Of a stretch of 64,000 nucleotides of DNA, positions 18,938 through 28,249 are shown piece after piece (positions within the stretch are counted from its first letter, which is position 1; the number at the start of each line of letters is the position of its first letter). Made by a program: the position numbers and the translations under genes. Below the pieces are notes generated by a model, which had not been told where the DNA came from, did not search any database, and saw only the letters and a program-made list of their open reading frames with translations. This DNA comes from Eubacterium sp. (GTDB taxonomy: Bacteria > Bacillota > Clostridia > Oscillospirales > Acutalibacteraceae): assembly GCA_029258375.1 (NCBI GenBank), contig JARHZA010000001.1, positions 124,001 to 188,000 of the forward strand, written 5' to 3'.

Positions 18938-19906
18938 ATGAACTTTGAAATTACAAAAGCAAGCGAAGTCAAAGTACGCAAAGTGGAATGGTTATGGTAT
19001 CCATTTATCCCTTTTGGCAAGGTTACAGTGATTCAAGGTGATGCAGGTGATGGTAAGAGTACGTTCATCTTAAAACTTGCAGCAATGCTCACAAATGGCG
19101 AACCAATGCCCTTTACCGACGGAAACAATCTTGAGCCAATGAATGTGATTTACCAGTCAACCGAAGATGATGCCGATGATACGATAGTTCCACGTTTTAT
19201 TTCAGCTGGTGGTAATACGGAAAAACTCTTGTTCATCAACGAAAAAGAACATTACCTTAGCTTTTCTGATGAACGATTGTTAGAGGCTGTAAGAGCAACC
19301 AAAGCTAAACTAATCATCCTTGATCCATTGTCTGCCTATATCGGTGAATCAACTTCTATTAACTCTGCTAACGAAGTAAGAAGTCAATTTAGACCACTCA
19401 TTGACATTGCCAAAGAACAAGGCTGTGCCATTGTAATTGTTCATCATATGAATAAAGCAATGGGGCAAAAAGCTGTGAATAGAGCCGTTGGATCAGTTGA
19501 TATTGTCGGTGCTGCTAGAAGTGTTTTAATGGTGGCTCGTACCGATAAAGAACGACCAAATGAACGTATTTTAGTACAAGTTAAAAGTAATCTTTCTCCT
19601 ACCGGTTCTGCCATTGTTTTTAGTCTTAGTGAAAATGGCATTGAATGGATAGAAGAAACAAGCAAAACAGCAGATGAAGTTTTAGGTAATGCATTCTCAT
19701 CAATGGGTAGACCAGATGAACAAATTCAAAAAGCAAAGGATGTTTTATCAAGGCTATTATCCGGCCACAAACCAAAGCCACAGAGCCTGATTATGGAACA
19801 ATTTAAGACTATGGGTATTAGTGAAAGTACTGTTAAAAAAGCCAAAGCACAACTTAATATTCGTTCTGTAAAGCAAGGCACATATTGGTATTGGGTGCTT
19901 GAATAA
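18938..19906 (+). CDS. RepA-like AAA ATPase/helicase
   Basis: IQGDAGDGKSTF Walker A, AKLIILDPLSAYIG Walker B, VIVHHMNK. Confidence 0.82.
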   Translation: MNFEITKASEVKVRKVEWLWYPFIPFGKVTVIQGDAGDGKSTFILKLAAMLTNGEPMPFTDGNNLEPMNVIYQSTEDDADDTIVPRFISAGGNTEKLLFINEKEHYLSFSDERLLEAVRATKAKLIILDPLSAYIGESTSINSANEVRSQFRPLIDIAKEQGCAIVIVHHMNKAMGQKAVNRAVGSVDIVGAARSVLMVARTDKERPNERILVQVKSNLSPTGSAIVFSLSENGIEWIEETSKTADEVLGNAFSSMGRPDEQIQKAKDVLSRLLSGHKPKPQSLIMEQFKTMGISESTVKKAKAQLNIRSVKQGTYWYWVLE

Positions 19907-19965
19907 AGTAACCTACCGACACAATGTAACTTATTACTTCCTTCATTCAAAAGAAAGGAGCATCT

Positions 19966-20808
19966 ATGGAAATACAAGAAATCAAAGTAAAAGATTGCAT
20001 TGCTTTTAAAGATAATCCTTTCAAGATTCGAGACACTCTTGATATGGAATTGCTCATTGAAAGTATTGCAGAAAACGGTGTACTGATACCGATTATTGTA
20101 CGCAAAGTAAAGTCAAACCAATATGAAGTTATCAGTGGTCAAAGAAGAATTTACGCTTGCCAAAAGGCAGGTATTGAAAGCATACCGGCTATTATAGAAG
20201 AGCTTAGCCGAGATGAATCCATTATTATGCTTGTTGATGCAAATCTACATAGAGAAGGACTATTACCTTCCGAAAAAGCATTTGCCTACAAGATGAAATT
20301 AGATGCAATCAAACATCAAGGTAAAACTTCTGCCCAAGTTGGTCAGAAGTCAACATCCGTACAACACATTGCTAATTCTTCTTCGGACAGTAAAACCCAA
20401 GTACAACGATATATCCGTTTAACACATTTAATAAAACCATTACTGGATATGGTTGATGAAGGTCGTATATCCTTAACACCAGCTGTTGAAATTTCTTATT
20501 TAACTAAAGAAGAACAGTATGATCTCGTTGATGCGATAGCTCGTGAAGAACACACCCCTTCACTATCACAAGCAATGCGATTAAAGGCTTTAAGTAAAGA
20601 CGGAATACTTGATTATCAGGCTATTTACGAAATTATCAAAGAAACTAAAGGTAATCAAATTGAGTATTTAAAAGTACCAACCGAAAGAATAAGAAATTAT
20701 TTCAAACCAAATACAACATATCGACAAATGGAAGATGTCATATTAAAGGCTTTGAACTTTTATACCCACTATAAAGCAAAGCATCGTGATGATAAAGATT
20801 CACGCTAA
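19966..20808 (+). CDS. ParB/RepB/Spo0J-family protein
   Basis: VKDCIAFKDNPFKIRD...ISGQRRIYACQKAG...LVDANLHREGLLPSEKAFAYKMK. Confidence 0.9.
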   Translation: MEIQEIKVKDCIAFKDNPFKIRDTLDMELLIESIAENGVLIPIIVRKVKSNQYEVISGQRRIYACQKAGIESIPAIIEELSRDESIIMLVDANLHREGLLPSEKAFAYKMKLDAIKHQGKTSAQVGQKSTSVQHIANSSSDSKTQVQRYIRLTHLIKPLLDMVDEGRISLTPAVEISYLTKEEQYDLVDAIAREEHTPSLSQAMRLKALSKDGILDYQAIYEIIKETKGNQIEYLKVPTERIRNYFKPNTTYRQMEDVILKALNFYTHYKAKHRDDKDSR

Positions 20809-20863
20809 TTGACACATTTGAGAATAGAAAAATAAAAAATTATATTAGAAAAGGAGATCCACT

Positions 20864-21064
20864 ATGGAGAACAAAAACACAGAAAACGTTTCATTAGAAT
20901 CAAAATTTTACACAGCACAAGAAGTTGCAACAATACTTGGAGTATCAAAGACAACGGCTTATCGTGAAATCAAGCGTTTAAATGCTGAACTTGAGGCACA
21001 GGGATATATCACAATCACTGGTAAAATCTCTAAACGTTTCTTTAATGAAAGAGCTTATTTCTAA
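20864..21064 (+). CDS. AlpA/excisionase-like helix-turn-helix protein, copy 2
   Basis: YTAQEVATILGVSKTTAYREIKRLNAELEAQG; next to integrase; close paralogue of 8681..8881. Confidence 0.85.
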   Translation: MENKNTENVSLESKFYTAQEVATILGVSKTTAYREIKRLNAELEAQGYITITGKISKRFFNERAYF

Positions 21065-21129
21065 TGAAAACAGTCGAGGTATGGAGTTTTCTTCACACCT
21101 CCTACATTAAAACAGAAAGGATGTTAAGT

Positions 21130-22194
21130 ATGGCAGTATTTAAAATTGAAAAGAACAACAAGGTCGTATGGTGTGTAAAAGTACGATATGACACTTGGAC
21201 AGGTGAGCGAAAACAAAAGAAAAAAGAAGGCTTCAAAACAAGAAGAGAAGCCTTAGAATGGGAAAATAACTTTTTAAATAGTTGTAAAAATGATGTAGAT
21301 ATTACCTTTGAAAATTTAATTCAAAAGTATATGGAAGATTGCAAAGCAAGACTTGCTAAAACTACAATCTCAAATAAAACATATCTTATTGAAACAAAAC
21401 TTGTTCCCTATTTTGGTAAAATGCCTATCAATAAAATTACGGTATCAACAGTTAGAACTTGGCAGAACACAATGATTACACACAAAAACAATTATTCGCC
21501 TACATACCTTAAAACACTTCATAATCAGCTTTCAGCCATTATGAATTTTGCAGTTAAGTATTATGGACTACCCAAAAATCCAGCTGCACAATGTGGTAGT
21601 ATGGGAAAGAAATATGCAGATACAATGTTGTTCTGGACTTTAGATGAATTCAATCAGTTTATGACTGTAGTTGATGATCCAACAATGAAAGTTATTTTTA
21701 ATCTTTTGTTTTATAGTGGTATCCGTGAAGGCGAAATGCTCGCATTGACACTGAATGATTTTAACTTAGAAAACAACACATTATCCATAAACAAAAGCTA
21801 TGCTGTTGTAGATAAGAAAGAAATTATCAAAGAACCAAAAACACCTAAGAGCAAAAGAATTGTAGCAATATCTTTACCCATTATGAATTTAGTAAAAGAA
21901 TATTCGCAAACAATTTATGGTTACAAGCCGAACGAAAGATTATTTACAACAACGAAAAGTTCACTCTATCGAGCAATGAAAAAATATAGTGAACTAGCCG
22001 GAGTTAAAAAGATTCGTATTCACGATTTAAGACATTCCCACGCAAGTTTGCTTATTGAAAAAGGCGTTCCACCTCTTGCGATAAGTGAACGCCTTGGACA
22101 CGAAGATATACAAACAACATTAAATACCTATTCGCATTTATATCCGAATAAGCAAAATGAGATTGCTGATATGTTATCTTCTCTTATAGTTTAA
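21130..22194 (+). CDS. Tyrosine site-specific integrase
   Basis: GIREGEMLAL, HDLRHSHASLLIEKGVPPLAISERLGHEDIQTTLNTYSH catalytic boxes; start after GAAAGG RBS. Confidence 0.93.
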   Translation: MAVFKIEKNNKVVWCVKVRYDTWTGERKQKKKEGFKTRREALEWENNFLNSCKNDVDITFENLIQKYMEDCKARLAKTTISNKTYLIETKLVPYFGKMPINKITVSTVRTWQNTMITHKNNYSPTYLKTLHNQLSAIMNFAVKYYGLPKNPAAQCGSMGKKYADTMLFWTLDEFNQFMTVVDDPTMKVIFNLLFYSGIREGEMLALTLNDFNLENNTLSINKSYAVVDKKEIIKEPKTPKSKRIVAISLPIMNLVKEYSQTIYGYKPNERLFTTTKSSLYRAMKKYSELAGVKKIRIHDLRHSHASLLIEKGVPPLAISERLGHEDIQTTLNTYSHLYPNKQNEIADMLSSLIV

Positions 22195-22224
22195 GCTATG
22201 GGAATAATGCATATTCTCTCTATG

Positions 22225-22241
22225 TGGTACACTTTTGGTAC
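22225..22241 (+). repeat. Candidate integrase arm-type site (right)
   Basis: TGGTACACTTTTGGTAC just after the integrase stop. Confidence 0.65.
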
Positions 22242-22264
22242 GATTAGAGGGTTTAGAAAAAGAG

Positions 22265-22308
22265 AAAACCTCCGAAAAGCCCATAAATAAGGCATTTTCA
22301 GAGGTTTT
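22265..22308. terminator. Bidirectional terminator between integrase and guaA
   Basis: AAAACCTC...GAGGTTTT inverted repeat. Confidence 0.75.
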
Positions 22309-22322
22309 AATTACATTATTTT

Positions 22323-22336
22323 ATTATTCCCACTCG
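22323..22336 (+). repeat. att repeat, guaA-proximal copy
   Basis: ATTATTCCCACTCG; encodes the ...EW-E-stop end of GuaA on the minus strand. Confidence 0.88.
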
Positions 22337-23616
22337 ATTGTTGCGGTTGGCTTTGGTGAGAGGTCGTAGCAAACACGGTTTACGTTTGGAACTTCGTTTA
22401 AGATACGATCTGTAACTTTTGCAAGGATTGCCCAATCAAGGTGTTCAATTGTTGCAGTCATTGCATCAACTGTGTTTACGGCACGGATGATTACAGGATA
22501 TTCATAACATCTTGCGTTATTTTTAACACCTACTGATTTGAAATCAGGAACGATTGTGAAATACTGCCAAACAGTTTTATTAAGACCAGCTTTTTCAAAT
22601 TCGTCACGTAAAATTGCATCTGATTCACGAACACATTCAAGACGTTCTCTTGTGATTGCACCAAGGCAACGAACGCCAAGACCTGGGCCTGGGAAAGGCT
22701 GACGGAATACCATATTATTTGGTAAGCCGAGTTCAAGTCCACAAGCACGAACTTCGTCTTTGAAGAGTTGCTTTAATGGTTCAACAAGTTCGAAATTCAT
22801 ATCTTCAGGAAGGCCACCAACGTTGTGGTGAGATTTAACAACCTTAGCAGTTTTTGTACCACTTTCGATGATGTCAGGATAAATTGTGCCCTGACCTAAG
22901 AAATCAATACCTTCAAGTTTTCTTGCTTCTTCTTCGAAAACTCTAATAAATTCGCCACCAATTATTTTACGTTTTTGTTCTGGATCTGCAACGTTTTCAA
23001 GTTTGCCAAGGAAACGATCAACAGCATCAACATAAATAAGGTTTGCTTTAAGTTCATCTCTGAAAACTCTTACAACGCTTTCAGATTCGTCTTTACGCAT
23101 TAAGCCATGGTTAACGTGAACACATACAAGTTGATCACCAATAGCTTTAAGTAAAAGTGCAGCAACAACAGATGAATCTACACCACCTGATAAAGCAAGA
23201 AGAACTTTTTTATCGCCAATTTGTTTACGAAGAAGTTCAACTTGGTCTGCAATAAAGTTTTTCATATTCCAGTTTGCTTCTGCTTTACAAACATCAAATA
23301 TAAAAGATTCAAGATCTTCAACATTTGGAAGAGCAGAAAACTGTTTTTCGCATTTTGAAGTAGGGTGATCAACAGACATCATTGGAATGCCACAATCATA
23401 AAGTTCTTCTGAAACTTCAACTTGAACACCATCTACAACACGATTTTCACCGCCGTTTAAAATTACACCCTTTACGTTTGGAAGAGCTTTAAGTTCTTCA
23501 ACAGTAATATCGTGAGGATAAATCTCGCTATAAACGCCGAGATCTCTAATTTCACGAGCAAGAGTTGTATTTTCTGTGCTTCCCAAATCAAGGATTACAA
23601 TCATATCTTGTTTCAT
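22324..23616 (-). CDS. guaA: GMP synthase with shortened glutamine amidotransferase domain
   Basis: PP-loop LALSGGVDSSVVAALL and full C-terminal dimerisation domain; 430 aa, lacks the GICYGMQ block. Confidence 0.92.
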   Translation of the reverse strand: MKQDMIVILDLGSTENTTLAREIRDLGVYSEIYPHDITVEELKALPNVKGVILNGGENRVVDGVQVEVSEELYDCGIPMMSVDHPTSKCEKQFSALPNVEDLESFIFDVCKAEANWNMKNFIADQVELLRKQIGDKKVLLALSGGVDSSVVAALLLKAIGDQLVCVHVNHGLMRKDESESVVRVFRDELKANLIYVDAVDRFLGKLENVADPEQKRKIIGGEFIRVFEEEARKLEGIDFLGQGTIYPDIIESGTKTAKVVKSHHNVGGLPEDMNFELVEPLKQLFKDEVRACGLELGLPNNMVFRQPFPGPGLGVRCLGAITRERLECVRESDAILRDEFEKAGLNKTVWQYFTIVPDFKSVGVKNNARCYEYPVIIRAVNTVDAMTATIEHLDWAILAKVTDRILNEVPNVNRVCYDLSPKPTATIEWE

Positions 23617-23640
23617 ATAAAAACTTCCCTTTCAAAATAA

Positions 23641-24831
23641 TTAGTTAGTATAGTTATCAAAATAGCCCTGAACAAGAACAATTGGTGTTCCCTTGTCACC
23701 AGAACCACTTGTTAAATCGCAAAGAGAACCAATAAGATCAGTAAGTTGTCTTGGAGTTGTGCCTTGAGAAGCCATATTACCAACAAGGTTACCATCTTTT
23801 TCTCTAATGCTGTTTGAGATAGCTTCTTTAAGTTCTTCACCACTTAAATCCTTAAAATCATTGTCTGCAAGATATTTAAGTTTAAGTTCATTTGGAGTAC
23901 CAACAAGACCATCTGTAAATGCTGGAGAAACGCAAGGATCCGCAAGTTCCCAAATTTTACCTTGAGGATCTTTGAATGCACCGTCGCCATATACCATAAC
24001 TTCAATGTGCTTGCCTGTTGCTTCGTTAAGAAGTCTTTGAGTTTCTAAAACGAAATCTTTGCACTCTCTTGGGAAGAGCTTAATTGTATCTTCTGTTGAT
24101 TTATTTGAGCCTAAAAGACCAAATTTTTCATTGTAGCCGCTGCCGTCAACTGATGAAGTTAAGATATCATCAAGACCACAAACTGCTTTTGCGCCACCTT
24201 CAAGCAAGATTCTTTTTGTTCTTGCTCTTGTGTGAATATCACAAGTTAAAATACAGTCTGCATAATTTAAAATTGTTTTAGGTTGATTTGCAAAAATAAT
24301 TTCGCATTCTGCACCTGCATCAGTAATAATTTGTGAATAATAATCAACGTAGTCAACGCCAGTAAATTCGTGCTTGTTTTCACCAAAAAGTCTTCTGTAA
24401 TCTTCAAGGCTTAAAACGTCGCTATATGGATTTATGCCTGCTTCATCGATTTTATCCATAGAAACTAAATTATTACCTACTTCGTCGCTTGGATAGCTGA
24501 GCATAAGAACAACTTTCTTTGCTCCCATTGCAATACCTCTAAGGCAAATTGCAAATCTATTTCTTGAAAGAATCGGAAAAATAACGCCGATTGTTTCTCC
24601 ACCAAGTTTTGCTTTAACGTCTTTAGCAATAGCATCAATTGTTGCGTAGTTACCTTGACTTCTTGCAACGATTGACTCTGTTACTGCAACAACATCTTTG
24701 TCACGAAGTTCAAATCCTTCGCTCTGTGCAGCATCAATAACACTGTCAGAAACAATTTTAGCAAGGTTGTCGCCCTGACGGATAATAGGACAACGAACAC
24801 CTCTTGAAACTGTGCCAATTTTTCTTTCCAT
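23641..24831 (-). CDS. Coenzyme F420-0:L-glutamate ligase (CofE)-family protein
   Basis: CofE-like N-terminal fold VVAVTESIVARSQGNYATIDAIA and flanking motifs; longer than canonical CofE. Confidence 0.75.
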   Translation of the reverse strand: MERKIGTVSRGVRCPIIRQGDNLAKIVSDSVIDAAQSEGFELRDKDVVAVTESIVARSQGNYATIDAIAKDVKAKLGGETIGVIFPILSRNRFAICLRGIAMGAKKVVLMLSYPSDEVGNNLVSMDKIDEAGINPYSDVLSLEDYRRLFGENKHEFTGVDYVDYYSQIITDAGAECEIIFANQPKTILNYADCILTCDIHTRARTKRILLEGGAKAVCGLDDILTSSVDGSGYNEKFGLLGSNKSTEDTIKLFPRECKDFVLETQRLLNEATGKHIEVMVYGDGAFKDPQGKIWELADPCVSPAFTDGLVGTPNELKLKYLADNDFKDLSGEELKEAISNSIREKDGNLVGNMASQGTTPRQLTDLIGSLCDLTSGSGDKGTPIVLVQGYFDNYTN

Positions 24832-25064
24832 AATTTACTCATCCTTCCAAACTACTAAAACAATTTTGTAAATGCAAAAAAGTTTTAACGTTTTATAAAA
24901 TTAACGATTTTAAAATTATGTTAAAAATGTTTTAAATCTAATAACTTTTATCATTACACCAAAAACATTTTTGACAGTTAATTATAGCAATTTAATTTAA
25001 TTATTTCAATATTATGATAATATTTTTTTTAATTTTCCAAACATTTCATTACCCCATACAAAAA

Positions 25065-25102
25065 AAGACTAAGTCACCCTTAAAAAATTGTGACTTAGTC
25101 TT
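25065..25102. terminator. Intrinsic terminator
   Basis: AAGACTAAGTCAC/GTGACTTAGTCTT 13-bp stem. Confidence 0.85.
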
Positions 25103-25110
25103 AAAATTAC

Positions 25111-26532
25111 TTATTTATGGCTATGATAAACCACACCATTTTCTGGTTCAATTCCGTGATAATATGCAAGTTCAGCAACGTTTACTATTTGGTATCCCTT
25201 TGCAACAAGTTCAGGAACAACCCTTTCAACTGCATCTGCAGTTGTTCCATAAATATCGTGCATTAAAACAATGTCGCCATCTTTTACACTATTTATAATT
25301 GTATTGTAAATTCTGTTTGAATCTCTGTATTTCCAGTCTTGAGTATCAACATTCCAAATATATATTGGTGCATTTGCATTTGCTTTAATTAAATCTGAAA
25401 GTGCACCACCTGTTGGTCTAAAGGCAGTTGGCTTGTGGCCTGCTGCATTATATATTGCATCCGTACATTTTGAAATATCTTCAACTGTTACTTGTTTGCC
25501 ATATCGTTCGTGGTCATAAGTGTGGTTACCTAACTGACAACCTAAAGAAACCATTCTTCTAACCGCCTCTGCATTGGCCTTTGTTTCTGTTCTTTTACCA
25601 ACCATAAAGAAAGTTGCTGAACATCCGTTTGCCTCAAGAACATCAAGAACTCTGTTTGTTGTTGATGCGTTTGGACCATCATCAAACGTAAACGCAACCA
25701 TTGGCTTTGATTTATCAAGATTTGTTCTAATATAACTTGGTTTTGATGTAACTGTTACAGCGCAAGTTGCTGTTTTGCCGTTAAATGTTGTTACGGTAAT
25801 ATTTGCACTGCCTTCGCTAACTGCAACAATTTTGCCATTTTCATCAATTTTTACTATGTCTTCGTTATCTGATTTAAAAGTATTGTTTTTTGAAGTGCTA
25901 TTTTCTGAAAATTTTAAAGCTGCTTTAATTGTTGCACCAGCATAAACTTCTTCTTTGTCATATCTAAATGAAACTGAGTCAGGTGCTTGTTTAACTACAA
26001 CGGCACATTCATCCTTAAATCCATTATAAGTTGAAACAGTTATTGTTGCGTTGCCCTCTGCAACTGCAGTAATTTTACCATTTGAATCAACTTGAACTAC
26101 ATTATCGTCTGATGAATAATAATCAAAAAATTTAAAGTTTTCATTATTTGGAACTTTTGCAATTTCCTCATAACTTTCGCCAATTCCAAGAACTAAATGT
26201 TTTTCGTTAATTTGAACACCATCTGGTGCATCACTAACAAAAACTTTAATTTTTTTAGAGCCAACCTTAACAGTTCCTTCGCCCTTTGCAACGGCTGTTA
26301 TTTCGCCGCCTTTTTTAATAGTAACAATATCTTTATCATAACTTTTTGTTCTTGTTAATTTATTTTTTACAGGATAGCTATAAACTTGACCAACGCCCAA
26401 ATATATATCATTAACATTGCTATCTGAGCCGCTAAATGCACCAACACAAATTGCAACAACAGAAATAACAACTAAAACTGCAACAAAAACAATTGCTGTT
26501 ATTTTATTTACTGATTTTGATCTATACATCAA
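25111..26532 (-). CDS. Polysaccharide deacetylase with N-terminal Big_2-like domains
   Basis: MVAFTFDDGPNASTT, GNHTYDHERYG, ADAVERVVPELVAKGYQIV; repeated ITAVAEGNATITVST-type Big_2 repeats. Confidence 0.88.
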   Translation of the reverse strand: MMYRSKSVNKITAIVFVAVLVVISVVAICVGAFSGSDSNVNDIYLGVGQVYSYPVKNKLTRTKSYDKDIVTIKKGGEITAVAKGEGTVKVGSKKIKVFVSDAPDGVQINEKHLVLGIGESYEEIAKVPNNENFKFFDYYSSDDNVVQVDSNGKITAVAEGNATITVSTYNGFKDECAVVVKQAPDSVSFRYDKEEVYAGATIKAALKFSENSTSKNNTFKSDNEDIVKIDENGKIVAVSEGSANITVTTFNGKTATCAVTVTSKPSYIRTNLDKSKPMVAFTFDDGPNASTTNRVLDVLEANGCSATFFMVGKRTETKANAEAVRRMVSLGCQLGNHTYDHERYGKQVTVEDISKCTDAIYNAAGHKPTAFRPTGGALSDLIKANANAPIYIWNVDTQDWKYRDSNRIYNTIINSVKDGDIVLMHDIYGTTADAVERVVPELVAKGYQIVNVAELAYYHGIEPENGVVYHSHK

Positions 26533-26717
26533 TTTTGTCTCCTTACTATTTCATATTCTCCACCATCTGGCCTAAAATATTTACAGGATTTATTTCCTTT
26601 TCTTGAATCTAATAAAAATTTAGCATATTCGTCCTCATCAATTTCAAGGCTACAATAATATTCTTCTAATTCTTCGTCAAAAACATTGTACCAACATTTG
26701 TCGCACAAACTATCCAT
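26529..26717 (-). CDS. Small Cys-containing protein (DUF6472-like)
   Basis: CDKCWYNVFDEELEEYYCSLEIDEDEYAKFL...CKYFRPDGGEYEIVRRQN; overlaps the deacetylase start. Confidence 0.65.
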   Translation of the reverse strand: MDSLCDKCWYNVFDEELEEYYCSLEIDEDEYAKFLLDSRKGNKSCKYFRPDGGEYEIVRRQN

Positions 26718-26851
26718 ATAATCATCTCCATCTTACCCTATTATACGAATATGATTATGCCACTACCTTGTATAAATAGCAATATTAAATATATACTATT
26801 TTAAGTGTTTTTTTATATCTTAATTGTAAGTATTAGACAAAAGCAGCAAAT

Positions 26852-26883
26852 AAAAAAGGAACTGAAAAATCAGTTCCTTTTTT
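26852..26883. terminator. Intrinsic terminator
   Basis: AAAAAAGGAACTGA/TCAGTTCCTTTTTT. Confidence 0.85.
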
Positions 26884-26890
26884 TCTTGAA

Positions 26891-28066
26891 TTAGTGATGG
26901 AAAAGACGAATACCTGTCATAGTCATTGCAATTCCAAAACCATCGCAACATTCTATTACATTTTCGTCTCTTACAGAACCACCAGGTTGAGCAATATACT
27001 TAACACCTGATTTAACTGCTCTTTCAATATTATCTTCAAATGGGAAGAATGCATCTGAGCCAAGGGCAACAGAATCCATTTTCTTGTGCCATTCCATTTT
27101 TTCTTCTTTAGTGAAAGGAACAGGTTTTTCTGTAAAGTATCTTTTCCACAAATCGTTTTCATAGAGTTCTTCGTATTCATCGCTGATATAAAGGTCTATT
27201 GCGTTATCAGCTTCGCACTTACGAATGCCCTCAATAAAAGGAAGTGATAAAACTTTTTCATTATTACGTAACCACCAGTTATCAGCCTTGTTACCTGCAA
27301 GACGTGTGCAGTGAATTCTTGACTGTTGACCAGCGCCTACACCAATTGTTTGACCACCCATAGCATAGCAAACAGAGTTTGACTGAGTATATTTGAGTGT
27401 AATCATAGAAATTAAAAGGTCTATTTTTGCTATTTCTGGGATGTCCTTAATCTTTGTTGGCATATCTTTGAAAAGATCCATAGTGATTTTAGCATCATTT
27501 CTCTTTTGCTCAAACTTAATGCCAAATACCTGCTTTGTTTCCATTTCTTCTGGAACATAGTCAGGGTTAATTTTAATTACAAGGTAATTTCCTCTTCTTT
27601 TCTTTTTAAGAATTTCAAGTGCTTCATCACTGTATGAAGGAGCAATAATACCATCTGAAACTTCTTTAACAAGAAATTCAGCAACTGATGCGTCGCATTC
27701 ATCTGAAAGAGCCGCAAAATCGCCAAATGATGATACACGGTCACATCCTCTTGCTCTTACATAAGCCTGTGCAATTGGAGAAAGTTCAAGACCTTCTGGA
27801 ACAAAACAAACTTTTCTATCTGTTTCGCTTAAAGGCTGAGCTACTGCTGCACCTGCTGGAGAAACGTGCTTAAATGATGCTGCACTTGGAAGACCTGTTG
27901 CCTCTTTAAGTTCTTTAACAAGTTGCCAAGAGTTAAAAGCATCAAGAAGATTTATATACCCTGCGCTACCGTTAAGGATTTCGAAAGGAAGTTCTTTGCC
28001 GTCCATATGGATTCTTGCTGGGTTTTGATTAGGATTACATCCGTATTTTAAAGTGTATTCTGTCAT
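26891..28066 (-). CDS. Stand-alone phosphoribosylaminoimidazolecarboxamide formyltransferase (AICAR transformylase)
   Basis: KYGCNPNQNPARI, SFKHVSPAGAAVA, GGQTIGVGAGQQSRIHCTRLAG; no IMP cyclohydrolase domain. Confidence 0.88.
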   Translation of the reverse strand: MTEYTLKYGCNPNQNPARIHMDGKELPFEILNGSAGYINLLDAFNSWQLVKELKEATGLPSAASFKHVSPAGAAVAQPLSETDRKVCFVPEGLELSPIAQAYVRARGCDRVSSFGDFAALSDECDASVAEFLVKEVSDGIIAPSYSDEALEILKKKRRGNYLVIKINPDYVPEEMETKQVFGIKFEQKRNDAKITMDLFKDMPTKIKDIPEIAKIDLLISMITLKYTQSNSVCYAMGGQTIGVGAGQQSRIHCTRLAGNKADNWWLRNNEKVLSLPFIEGIRKCEADNAIDLYISDEYEELYENDLWKRYFTEKPVPFTKEEKMEWHKKMDSVALGSDAFFPFEDNIERAVKSGVKYIAQPGGSVRDENVIECCDGFGIAMTMTGIRLFHH

Positions 28067-28249
28067 AAATAAACCTCCGTCTTTTAATAATCTTATAATA
28101 TACCCACCATTTGAAAAAAGCAATAATAAATGATATAATCATGTCAAATTTAGTTAGTATAAATAAACAAAAGACGAATATAAGATACATATTTTAACAT
28201 ATCGTCTTATCAATCTATATTCTTTATGAAGAAAGGTTGTTTTTAAAAT

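Larger units (their letters stand above)
8338..22336. mobile_element. ~14 kb integrative element inserted in the 3' end of guaA
   Basis: 14-bp flanking direct repeats (one lying in the guaA 3' end), integrase next to one end, Xis-like, RepA-like, ParB, TnpV and defence cargo. Confidence 0.87.
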
